Origin: JADJOY01 sp016713535 [NCBI: Deltaproteobacteria bacterium]
GTDB lineage: Bacteria > JADJOY01
Direction: 5' to 3'
DNA length: 64,000 nucleotides
Assembly (NCBI GenBank): GCA_016713535.1
Contig: JADJOY010000037.1
Coordinates: 33,783 to 97,782, forward strand
Part shown: piece by piece, positions 40,843 through 50,173 of the stretch
How positions within the stretch are numbered: position 1 is the stretch's first letter
Layout: every line of letters starts with the position of its first letter
Program-made: the position numbers and the translations under genes
The notes under the pieces: model-generated
Database searches by the model: none
Seen by the model: the letters and a program-made list of their open reading frames with translations, nothing else
What the model was told of the DNA's origin: nothing

Positions 40843-41424
40843 ATGCCTTCCCCGACCACCGACATCCAGCCGCGCAGCCACGTCACCGTCGAGGACATCT
40901 TCGCGATGGAGGACGACAAGCGCTACGAGGTGATCGGAGGCGAGATCCACATGGTGCCGCCGCCCGGGTCGTCGCATCAGGAGCTCTCTGCAACCCTCCT
41001 CGCTCTGCTTCTCCAACACGTCCGCGCCCATGCTCTCGGTTGGATCGTCGCATCCCCGGTCGCCTTGATCCTTGCCGAGGACGACTACGTCGAGCCCGAC
41101 ATCGTGTTCGTGGCCGAGGCTCGGATCGGCATCGTGACCACGCGCGGCATCGAGGGCGTGCCAGACCTCGTCGTCGAGATCCAATCGAAGTCCCCCGCTT
41201 CGCGCCGCCGCGATCAGATCGCCAAGTACGCTCTCTACGAGCGCCACGGCATCCCCCACTACTGGATCGTCGACCCGATCGACCGCACGCTGGTCGCCCA
41301 CACCCTCCGCGACGGGCGCTACGTCCGCGAGGCCTCGCTCGAGAACCAGGACGTGTTCCGTCCCGCGCTCTTCCCGGGGCTCGAGATCCCGCTCGCCTCG
41401 ATCTGGCCGCGGCTGGGCGGTTGA
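40843..41424 (+). CDS. Uma2 family (DUF820) nuclease-like protein
   Basis: The 193-aa protein has a PD-(D/E)xK-type fold: RYEVIGGEIHMVPPPGSSHQ, DDYVEPDIVFV (catalytic Asp region), VPDLVVEIQSKSPASRRRDQ (E-x-K: EIQSK) and KYALYERHGIPHYWIVDPID. Family members are widespread and numerous, with no agreed function and restriction-like folds. GAGGACAGG upstream of ATG supports the start. It lies 23 bp after the sigma factor and may be co-transcribed. No toxin-antitoxin or defence partner is adjacent. Confidence 0.93.
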   Translation: MPSPTTDIQPRSHVTVEDIFAMEDDKRYEVIGGEIHMVPPPGSSHQELSATLLALLLQHVRAHALGWIVASPVALILAEDDYVEPDIVFVAEARIGIVTTRGIEGVPDLVVEIQSKSPASRRRDQIAKYALYERHGIPHYWIVDPIDRTLVAHTLRDGRYVREASLENQDVFRPALFPGLEIPLASIWPRLGG

Positions 41425-41445
41425 TCTGCGGGCACGGCCGGCGCC

Positions 41446-43456
41446 TCAGCGGTACCAGCGCAGGCTCAGCGTCCCATCGAAGGCGCCGCGCAGCTTGGTG
41501 GCCTCGACCCTCAGCTCGAGGTCGTGGGTGAGCGAGACCGAGGTCGCGCCGTGCAAGCGGAAGTTCACGCCGTCGTCGCCGCCGTCGTCGAACGAGTCCG
41601 GGGGCGCTACGCCGAGGAACGGGTACAGGTAACCCGCCTCGAGCTGAACCCGCCACGCGGAGAGCGGCGTGAGCAACGCGCCGAGGGATGCGCCCGCCTG
41701 GAGCCGGTAGGCGTCGCGGAACGGCGCGCCGACGCCGGTGTCGAGGTCGGCGAAGCCGTACGCGAACCCCGGCAGCCAGCGCTCCCAGCCGAGCGCGAGG
41801 CCGGCGCCACCCGAGAGGCTGCCGTACACGCAGTCCCAACCGGCGCATGCGTCCTCGCGCACCCGATCGGAGCCGACGTACACGTGCCACGAAGGGCGGA
41901 TCACCCAGGGATCGATCGGCGCGAGCGAGACGATCCGAGCCAGGAACGCGCTCGAGCTCGAACGCCGGCGCCTCCTCGCCGTGGAGGCGCGCCTCGACCC
42001 CGAACATCTCGATCTGGTTCCCGGGCATGTAACCCGACGAGGGGTCGAGGAGGTCGTGGAGCGCGCCGCGTACCGCGACGTCGGCGAAGGCGCCGCGCGT
42101 GCCGTGGCCGCCGCCGAGGGTGATCGCCGCCGAACCGTGGCTCGACTCGGGAGTCGGCGGCACCGGAACGTCGGCCGGTTGCGCGGCGAGCGCGAGTCGA
42201 CCCCGCGCCATCAGCAGCTCGCGCTCGCGTCCCTTCGCGGCGGTCATCGGCGAGGCCTCGGCGCGATAGCGCACCAGCTCGTAGGCGGTGTCGAGGATCG
42301 CCGCGCGCCGCGACGGGTCCGCCGCGGCGAGGAGCGTCCGCGGCTCGCCGCCACCCGCATCGGCGAGGCGCTCGGCGAGCTTCACCTCGTCGCTGGCGAG
42401 GGCTTCACGGCGGGCGACCATGCCGCGGAAACGCGAGGGCCGGAACCGCGACGAGACCACCAGCCCGGGCCGCTCGGCGATCGCCTTGACCGTGTCGCCG
42501 GGAATGACCCACTTCTGGAACTGATCCGTGAGGTGGAGCGACGGGTCGGCGGCGTCGAGCACCGCGAGGAGGTGATAGGAGCAGTTCTCGCTCAGGTAGT
42601 AGTAGTCGAACCACGCGTGGCCGAGCTCCCACAGGTGCTCGACCATGCGCGCCACCTGCGCGCGGTCGAACGCGAGCCGGTACTCCCAGATGTCGCGGTC
42701 CTCCATGTCCGCGTACTCCTGCACCTTCAGGTAGTACGGGATGGTCGCGAAGTAGCCCGGGAAGCCGCCGCCGAGGCCCATGAAGGTGTAGAGGACGGGG
42801 TTCTCGGTGGTCGGCAGCGCGGCGTAGTTGACGGCGTAGGAGAGCAGGTCCGCCGCGTCACCCTCGCGCGCACGGTTGAGGCGCAGGAGCGTGTGGCCGA
42901 ACATCGACGACGGCCCGTTCGGGTAGGCCGACGCGAAGATGATCGTCGCGGACTCGGCGGCGATCGCGTCGCGCCAGTGGTCGAAGCGCTCGCAGGGCGC
43001 GCGCGGCACACGCTCCGGGTCGAACTGGAGTTGGGCGTCGAGCCAGGAGAACCGCGCCGGGAACCGGCAGCGCGCGGGCCCCGCTTCCGCCTCACCCGAC
43101 GGGTCGAGATCGAGCGCCTGCTCGACGAAGGCGGTGAGCGTCGCGTCGAGCTCGGCTGCCGGGTTGGTCTTGCCGTCGGGGGCGAGGAAGAACGCGGCCG
43201 CGTCGACCTCGCTGGTCGTGCCGGACGAGAGCCGGTTCTCGCGGTAGTGGCCGAGGACGAGCCATTCGCGCGACTCGGCGAGCTTCAGCGCGCGGGCGCG
43301 CTCGATCAGGACCGCCACGTAGTCGGCCGGATCCTCGGCCGCCCCCGCGGACGGCGGGGACGCGATCCGGAAGGCGACGAGCCAGCACAGCGCGGCGAGC
43401 GCAAAACGAACGGCCCGGCCGGAACCCCGGCCGGGCCGCGCGAGACGTCGAATCAC
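41446..43456 (-). pseudogene. DUF4105 outer-membrane-type protein, frameshifted
   Basis: The N-terminal part has a signal (VRFALAALCWLVAF), RFSWLDAQLQFDP, ESATIIFASAYPNGPSSMFG and HTLLRLNR, and DYYYLSENCSYHLL, which define DUF4105 (a papain-like/NlpC-type fold; the FGH and ENCS blocks are likely catalytic). The C-terminus (SLSGGAGLALGWERWLPGFA, YLYPFLGV) is a beta-barrel-like domain read in a second frame after about 41950. Frame A runs ...FELERVPGSD. Frame B gives SAFLARIVSLAPIDPWVIRP. Total 2011 bp is 3n+1, one extra base near 41945-41955. It forms an operon with the DUF3015 gene (12-bp gap). Confidence 0.82.
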
Positions 43457-43468
43457 GAGATCAGCGGC

Positions 43469-43975
43469 TCAGAGCTTGGTGCAGCCGTTCGCGAACGTCT
43501 CGTTCGAGGCCAGCTCGACCTTGAAGGACGAGAGGGCGTCGCTCGCGGTCGTGCTCTCGGTGGGGAAGGTCTTGGTGTAGTTCGCCTGGGCGAACGACCC
43601 GACCGCGGGGGTCAGGCTCGGATCGCAGCCGAGGAGGGTGCTGAACGCCGCGAGGTACTCGCCGCCGCCCTGCGCCATGTCGCGCTCGAGGTTCTCGAGG
43701 TTGGCCTCGGCGAACGCCTGCTGCTCCTTCTCGCCCATGAGCGTGCCGTCGGTCGTGCAGTTCGACGTACCCGTCGAGATGCCGAAGGTCTGGGTTCCGA
43801 ACGAGCCGTTGAGGGTGGCCGACACGACCTGGCCCACCTTGTGATTCTTCTCGATGAGGATCGAGCCGAGACCGCAGCCCGAGGTGTGCACGGCGCGAGC
43901 CGGAACCGCCGTCGCCGCGACCAGACCCGCCGAGCCCACCACCGCAGCAGCAATCCAACCCCACGTTCGCTTCAT
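43469..43975 (-). CDS. DUF3015 family secreted protein
   Basis: The 168-aa protein has a signal peptide (GWIAAAVVGSAGLVAATAVP). The family pattern SGCGLGSILIEKNHKVGQVV, NGSFGTQTFGISTGTSNCTT, FAEANLENLERDMAQGGGEY matches DUF3015, with four conserved cysteines. The function is unknown. A good GGAGG lies 8 bp before the ATG. It directly precedes DUF4105, so both probably act at the cell envelope. Confidence 0.9.
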   Translation of the reverse strand: MKRTWGWIAAAVVGSAGLVAATAVPARAVHTSGCGLGSILIEKNHKVGQVVSATLNGSFGTQTFGISTGTSNCTTDGTLMGEKEQQAFAEANLENLERDMAQGGGEYLAAFSTLLGCDPSLTPAVGSFAQANYTKTFPTESTTASDALSSFKVELASNETFANGCTKL

Positions 43976-44071
43976 GAAGCCTCCTGTGCGTGTGGCCTCG
44001 GGGCCGATCACGCGTTCGCAATCCGGGACACGTCGACTGGCGCGCACGGTGCCACGGTGCGCGCGCGGGCG

Positions 44072-45599
44072 TCAAGACGATCCGGCAGGCTCGGCGGGTG
44101 CGCCACCACGCCTTCGGCGCGCGCGCGGGATCTCGCGGATGCCGACGGTGTCGGTGGCGCCGCTCTCGCGAAGCCGGCCGGCCACGACGACGACGCGGTC
44201 GCCGGGGGCGGCCTGGCCGCTCGCCACGGCCTGCGCGAGGGCGGCGTCGAGGAGCTTCTTCGCGTCGCGGGCGTAGGCGATCCGCCCCGGCACCACGCCC
44301 CACTCGAGGGCGAGCCGGGACCACGTGCCGCGGGTGGGCGTGAGCGCGATCACCGGCATCGGCAGGCGCTCGCGCGCCACGTAGTGCGCGGTACGGCCGT
44401 GGTCGGTGAGCACGACGACGACGCTCGCCCGCGCGTCGACGGCGGCGCGCGCCGCGGCCCGCCACGGTGGCCTCGGCGATCGACGGCGTGGCGCCGGCGA
44501 GCTCGCCGGAGGCGATGGTGGGCGGAAAGCTCGCGAGCTCGCGCAGCGCGAGCTTCGCGGCGAGCTCGGACTCGGTGCGGCGCACGATCCGGTCCATGGT
44601 GCGCACGGTCTCGACCGGGTAGGCCCCCGCCGCCGTCTCGCCGGAGAGCATCACCGCGCTGGTGCCGTCGTAGATGGCGTTCGCCACGTCCGACGCCTCG
44701 GCGCGAGTGGGACGAGCGTGGTCGATCATCGACTCGAGCATCTGCGTCGCCGTGATCACCGGCTTCGCGTTCGCGACCGCGCGGCGGATCAGGCGCTTCT
44801 GGATGCCGGGCACCAGCTCCGCGCCGAGCTCCACCCCCATGTCGCCGCGCGCGATCATGATCACGTCCGCGGCGGCGACGATCTCGTCGATCCGCGTGAC
44901 CGCCTCGGGGCGCTCGATCTTGGCGACCACGCCCGCGTGCGATCCCGCGGCGGCGATGCGCTTCGCGAGATCGCGCACCTCGTCCGCGGCGCGCACGAAC
45001 GAGAGCGCCACGAGGTCCACGCCACGCGCCAGCGCGAAGCCGAGGTCGGCGAGGTCCTTGCGCGTGAGCGCTGGCGAGCTGATGCGCGTGCCCGGCAGAT
45101 TGATGCCGCGGTGCTGGCGCAGCACGCCGCCCACCTCGACACGGGTGTGCACCTCGTCGCCGTGGACCCGCACCACCTCGACCTCGAGGTTGCCGTCGTC
45201 GAGGAGCAGGCGCTCGCCGGGGCGCACGTCGCGCGCCAGCGCGGGGTACGAGCAGCCCACCCGCCCCGCCGCGCCCACCACGTCGTCGCGCGCGACGATG
45301 ACCAGCCTTCCCCCTCGCGCGAGCGTGATCGGTGCCCCGTCCGCGAGCCGGCCGACGCGGATCTTCGGGCCCTGCAGATCCGCGAGCAGCGCGATCGGCC
45401 GCTTCGCCTGCGCGGAGGCGCGCCGCGCGAGCCGGATCAGCCGCCCGTGGGTCGCGTGGTCGCCGTGCGAGAAGTTGAGGCGGAAGACGTCCACGCCGGC
45501 AGCGATCAGCGCCGCGATCGTGGCCGCGTCGCCCGACGCCGGCCCGAGCGTCGCGACGATCTTGGTGCGGCGCGGCTCGGGCGAACGCGTTCTGGACAT
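44072..45599 (-). pseudogene. pyk: Pyruvate kinase, frameshifted near the C-terminus
   Basis: The enzyme converts PEP and ADP to pyruvate and ATP. The first 375 or so residues are complete: TKIVATLGPAS, VFRLNFSHGDHATH, LADLQGPKIRVG, VVAKIERPEA, IMIARGDMGVELG and ATQMLESMIDHARPTRAEAS. In the C-domain, the frame after SIAEATVAG is wrong. One extra base near 44455-44462 (GTGGCGGGCCGCGG) shifts to ARAAVDARASVVVVLTDHGR, then TAHYVARERLPMPVIALTPT. Total 1528 bp is 3n+1. Loss of the C-terminal regulatory domain would cripple an apparently single-copy glycolytic enzyme, which favours a sequence error. ATG 45599. Confidence 0.88.
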
Positions 45600-46290
45600 G
45601 GATGCCTCCGTTCTGTTGCGTCGGGCCGCGGCCTTCACCCGACACGACGCGAGCGCGATAGGGATACGAAGGATCGTGCGTCCCGCGGACCGGCGCAATG
45701 AATCTCGCCGGGAGGCTGCGATCGACCGGGGAGGCGTCGCGAGGGACCGCGACGCCTCCAACCCGGAATGGATGGGCCTGGCGCGTCGGTGCTCCGCCAC
45801 CGACCCAGCGAGCGAGGGGCGCCGTACCGAGATCGAACGTGACGGCGTCGCGATCCCGGCCCGCCGGGAGGCGGGCCCTCCGAGGCGCTTGGGGCCGAGC
45901 CCTCCCCTCGGAGGGACGGCCTCCCGGCCGTCCGCGGACCTGCCCCTCCGGGGCGCTCGCGACGAGAGCCGCTGGAGGGCCGCGATCGTTCGCGGCCGCT
46001 GGGTTGGATCGGACTCGAGCGCCGCGGCGGTGAGGGACCACCGCCCTCCACGGGGGACCGGAACCCATCGGCCTGGAGGGCCGCGATCCTTCGCGGCCGC
46101 GAGCGGGCGAGCGGAAGCGGCGGCGAGGGACCGCCGCCCTCCAGTGCAGGAACGGAATCGATCGGCCTGGAGGGCCGCGATCCTTCGCGGCCGCCCACCG
46201 CGGCGGCGCCGAGGGATCACGGCGCCGCCGGCGCCTATCGCCGGGCACGCGGCGCGTGCCCCTCCGGAACGGCGATCGAGCCAGCGCCCG
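45600..46290 (+). repeat. Cluster of family C and related palindromic repeats
   Basis: This gene-free 690-bp gap contains several copies of GGAGGGCCGCGATCSTTCGC (near 45971, 46077 and 46170) with mirrored GGCGGCGAGGGACCGCCGCC partners. It also holds a perfect 10-bp stem CGGCGGCGCC/GGCGCCGCCG (46201-46230) and a perfect 9-bp stem GGGCACGCG-G-CGCGTGCCC (46243-46261). The last also occurs at 57943-57961. The pattern CTGGAGGGC ... GCCCTCCAG makes each unit look like a small inverted-repeat element. Confidence 0.8.
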
Positions 46291-47721
46291 TCAGCGGCCG
46301 ACCTTGTTGAGGACGAGCAGGCGAAGCTCGGTCATGTCCTCGATGGCGTAGCGCACGCCCTCGCGGCCGAGGCCCGAGTCCTTCACGCCGCCGTACGGCA
46401 TGCTGTCGACGCGGAACGACGGCACGTCGTTGACGATCACGCCGCCGACCTCGAGCTCGTTCCAGGCGCGGAACGCGTGCTGCAGGTCGCGGGTGAACAC
46501 TCCGGCCTGGAGGCCGAAGTCGCTCTCGTTCACGGCCTCGAGCGCTTCGTCGAACGTGGCGAAGGGCTCGAGGATCGCGACCGGTCCGAAGACCTCCTGA
46601 CAGCTCAGCTTCGCGGTGCGCGGAACGTTCTCGACCAGCGTCGCCTCGACCGTGCGCCCGTCGCGCTTGCCGCCGACCGCGACCTTCGCGCCGGCGGCGA
46701 CCGCCTCGCCGATCCAGCCCTCGACGCGGACCGCGTCCGCTTCGGTGATGAGCGGCCCGAGGAACGTGTCGTCGGCGAGCGGGTTGCCGGCCTTGAGCTG
46801 GCCGATCCGCTCGACCAGCCGCTCGCGGAGCGCGTCGTACACCGCCCGATGGGCAAGGATCCGCTGCACGCTGATGCAGCTCTGTCCCGCCTGGTAATAG
46901 GCGCCGAACACGATGCGGTCGGCCGCCACCTCGAGATCGGCGCTCTCGTCGACGATGCACGCGGCGTTGCCGCCCAGCTCGAGCACCACCTTCTTCTTGC
47001 GCGCGCGCGCCTTGAGCGCCCAGCCGACCTCGGCGGAGCCCGTGAACGAGAGCAGCTTTAGGCGGTCGTCCTCGACGAGCTTGTCGGAGGCGCCGCGGCT
47101 CGACGGAAGCACGTTCACCACGCCTTCCGGCAGGTCGGTCTCGGCCAGGATCTCGGCCAGGATGAGCGCCGAGATCGGCGTGGCCGAGGCGGGCTTGAGC
47201 ACGAACGGGCACCCCGCCGCGAGCGCCGGACCGACCTTGTGCGCCACCAGGTTGAGCGGGAAGTTGAACGGCGCGATCAGCGCGACCGGCCCCACCGGGA
47301 CGCGCTTGGTGATCGCCTCGACGCCCTCGCTGCGCGGTCCGATGTCGAGCGGCAGGTACTCGCCGTGGATGCGGGTCGCCTCTTCGGCCGAGATCCGGAA
47401 CGTGTCGATCGCGCGGGTGACCTCGCCGCGCGCGTCGCGCATGGGCTTGCCCGCCTCGATCGCGAGGGTCCGAGCGAGGTCCTCGCGGCGATCGGTGATG
47501 CCCTTGACCACCCGCTCGAGCACCGCCTGGCGGCGATGGGCGGGCCAGCGCCTGAACGGGGTCGCCGCCGCAGTGGCGGCGGCGATCGCCGCGTCGATCG
47601 CCTCCGCGTCGGCGAGCGCCACGCGCGCGGCGATCTCGCCCGTGAACTTGCTGGTCACCACCAGGTCCTCGTTGGCGAGGACCGGTCGTCCCGCGAGGTA
47701 ATACGGATAGAAGTTCTTCAT
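46291..47721 (-). CDS. NAD(P)-dependent aldehyde dehydrogenase
   Basis: The 476-aa protein is of normal length with nucleophile Cys in YYQAGQSCISVQR, general base Glu in VLELGGNAACIV, cofactor loop PFNFPLNLVAHKVGPALAAG, FTGSAEVG and the C-terminal GGVKDSGLGREGVRYAIEDM. It is closest in feel to the lactaldehyde/phosphonoacetaldehyde/non-phosphorylating GAPDH-type ALDHs. The substrate cannot be set from sequence alone. It stands alone, with a family B repeat upstream and family C repeats downstream. Confidence 0.93.
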   Translation of the reverse strand: MKNFYPYYLAGRPVLANEDLVVTSKFTGEIAARVALADAEAIDAAIAAATAAATPFRRWPAHRRQAVLERVVKGITDRREDLARTLAIEAGKPMRDARGEVTRAIDTFRISAEEATRIHGEYLPLDIGPRSEGVEAITKRVPVGPVALIAPFNFPLNLVAHKVGPALAAGCPFVLKPASATPISALILAEILAETDLPEGVVNVLPSSRGASDKLVEDDRLKLLSFTGSAEVGWALKARARKKKVVLELGGNAACIVDESADLEVAADRIVFGAYYQAGQSCISVQRILAHRAVYDALRERLVERIGQLKAGNPLADDTFLGPLITEADAVRVEGWIGEAVAAGAKVAVGGKRDGRTVEATLVENVPRTAKLSCQEVFGPVAILEPFATFDEALEAVNESDFGLQAGVFTRDLQHAFRAWNELEVGGVIVNDVPSFRVDSMPYGGVKDSGLGREGVRYAIEDMTELRLLVLNKVGR

Positions 47722-47744
47722 CGCGCGGCTCCGGACCTGTGGAG

Positions 47745-47890
47745 GAATCGGGCGCGATCGCAGCGCCCGCGGGGGGACGAAGCCCCCCGCGCTACGAGAA
47801 CGACCGTAGCGACGGGGGTTCCATCCCCCGTCGCCGGCTTCGCGCGGCTTCCATGAGCGAGCCAGATCGAAAGATTCACAGGCTCTCCGG
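47745..47890 (+). repeat. Family B three-hairpin repeat
   Basis: The copy holds GCCCGCGGGGGGACGAAGCC, CGCTACGAGAACGACCGTAG, CGACGGGGGTTCCATCCCCC, GTCGCCGG and GAGCCAGATCGAAAGATTCA. Orientation is as at 36308-36462. It lies between two leftward genes. Confidence 0.82.
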
Positions 47891-47916
47891 GGCGGTGTCG
47901 CGGAAAACGAGCGGCA

Positions 47917-50162
47917 TCAGGTAAGGGGGACGACCGGCTCCGCGAGCTGCTCGACCGGGTGCGCGCACGCGTCGAGGCAGCCGGCGAGCGGCGGCAGCGA
48001 CTCGAGGACGTCGCCGAGCCCGCCTTCACCCAGGAAGTTGTCGACCAGGTTCACCAGGTTGCCGTCGCAGATGCAGAAGCTCGGCGGGAAGGCGCGCGCT
48101 TCGTCGCGTTTCCAATAGTAGAGATCCCACACCGTGTACAGGTAACCGAACTCGTACGAGGTGGGGTTCTCGCGCCGCCGCGCGATGCGCTCGGCGGGGA
48201 ACCGATAGGCGCTCTCGCGCCGCACCACGATCGGCTCGGCCTGGTGGCGGACGTCCTGGGCCTCGAGCCATCGCTGACGGGCCGTGTCGGCGCCGCGCGG
48301 GTCGAGACCGAGCTCACCGCGGCGCACCGCCACCAGCCCCTGATCGAGCCGCAGCACGTGGCGAATCCGGAGGTGCGTGATCGCGAGCGAGTCGGCGAGC
48401 TCGTCGTACCAGGGGCGCGCCGCGGCGGGGATGCCGGCGCCGAGACGCGAGAGCTCCGCGACGAATCCGGCGTAGGTCGCGTCGAGCTCGGTGAGGCGGG
48501 CGATCACGTCGGCCTCGTACGCGGCGAGCCCGTCGGCGTCGAGCTTGCGCACCTCCTCGGGGAGGCGGCGCACCGGCTGGAACTCGGTCTTGGCGATGAA
48601 GTGACCGATGTCGTCGGCGGTGTCCCAGCCGATCAGCTCGGCCACGTCGTTGCGCTCGAGGAGGTCGCGCCCCTGCTCCTCGATGATCCTCGCCAGCAGG
48701 TCCTGCATCGCGGCGCCGCGCCGGCCGAAGATGCGCGTGAAGCCAGCGAGCTTGTCGCGCCAGTCCTCGCGTGCGTCGTACACCGACGAAGCCGCCATCC
48801 AGTCGTTGAGCCAGAAGCCCCACTCGAAGCCGCTCGAGAAGTCGATCTGTCCGTCCATCCCCGAGTCGGCGAGGCGGTTGAGGTCGTTCCAGCGCGCGAA
48901 GCCGTAGTGCGGCAGGAAGAGCGGCACGTCCACGTCGAACGTCACCCAGTACGCGGTCTCGGGGTAGTAGACGACGCGCCGCTCGCCGATCTCGCCGAGC
49001 AGGAACTCGCGCATCGCCGAGAAGTCCTCGTTGTCGTAGGTCGGCGCCACCCGGAACAGGTCGTAGAACTGCACCGTGTGCGGCATCACGCCGACGCGCG
49101 GGTCCGCGAGCCCGGGCAGGAAGTTGAAGTTGATGTCGTCGAAGTGGGGCGCGGTCTGGCCGCTGGTGCAGTGGACCTTGGTGAGCAGCTCGACGCCGTA
49201 GCGCGAGTCGAGCAGCTCGGCGGTGAAGTTGAGCCAGTCGAAGGTGGCCTGGTCGTCGCTGGGCAGGAACTCGGCGTTGCCGAGCTCGACGTTGATCACG
49301 TCCCACGGCACCACCATGAGCGTCGCGATGCGCGCCTCGATCTGCGGCTCGGGCGGACTCTGGCCGTCGGGGACGAGCACCCAGCCGTTTTGCTGGATGA
49401 ACTGGAACGGTGTGTCGATGCCCACCTTCAGCCCGCGCTCGTGGGCGGCCGACACGATGCGGCCCGCGTGGCGCAGGAACGCGTCGATGTCGACGGTGTC
49501 CTGCAGCACCCACTGGACGTACGTCTGGCGATTGGCGACCAGCCAGTCGAGGTAGCGCTCGGCCTCGGCGAGGTGCTCGTCGCCCTCGACGAGGAACGAG
49601 TCCATGAGCTCGATCGGGTGCATGGTGTGGAGGTGGAAGCCACGCCAGGAGTAGGTCGGCGCATGGACCTCCGTCAGCGCATCCGGCACCACCAGCGCAT
49701 CCGGCACGAACGTCTGCTCGGGGTGGAAGAAGCCGAAGCCGAGGGCCTCGAGCGCGGCGTACGTCGCGTACGCGGCGCCGAGCGAGTCGCCGCCGCGCGC
49801 CGCGATCACCGCGCGGCCGCCATCCTCGCCGCGCGCCACCGCATAGGCCCCGGGGCGAGCCCGTCACCGCGCGCGCCGAGCACGCGATCGGCGAGCTCGC
49901 TCGGGCCGAGCGCCACGAGAAGCTCCGCCTCGGCGGGCGCGGCGTCCGCGCCGGCGACCACCGCCACCGGCTTGCCGGTGGCCGTCGCCAGCAAGCTGCG
50001 AGCGCGCTCGGACGCGAGCTGCTCGCCCGCGCTCGGGGCCGCGGACGCCACGATCGCGACGCTCGCGACCCGCGTCCCCGTGCTCGGCTCCGAGCCGCCG
50101 CCGGAGCATCCCGCCAGCGCCACGGCGGCCGTGATCGCGAGCGTCACCCGCCTCGGGTCCAT
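47917..50162 (-). pseudogene. Glycoside-hydrolase-like lipoprotein, frameshifted
   Basis: The N-terminus from ATG 50162 is a lipoprotein signal (RRVTLAITAAVALAGCSGGG). After about residue 100 the frame breaks (...GDGLAPG). The rest reads AYAVARGEDGGRAVIAARGG, then DSLGAAYATYAALEALGFGF and FHPEQTFVPDAL. That last pattern is typical of the N-terminal domain of GH67/GH20/DUF4838-type glycosidases. A barrel-like middle (YSWRGFHLHTMHPIELMD, VINVELGNAEFLPSDDQ) and a helical C-terminus follow. Length 2246 bp is 3n-1, one base missing near 49843-49850 (CCCCGGGGCC). The substrate is unknown. It is 11 bp downstream of the hybrid kinase gene. Confidence 0.78.
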
Positions 50163-50173
50163 CGCCGTCCCCC

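Noticed and set aside
40843-41424. Uma2 gene as part of a defence or toxin-antitoxin island
   Set aside because: No partner toxin, antitoxin, helicase or methylase lies nearby. The neighbours are a sigma factor and an envelope protein.
44050-46220. Long leftward open frame 43461-46220 as one large protein
   Set aside because: Only 44455-45599 of it is real (pyruvate kinase). The 3' part is out of frame with the enzyme's C-terminus, and the 5' part is translated family C repeat.
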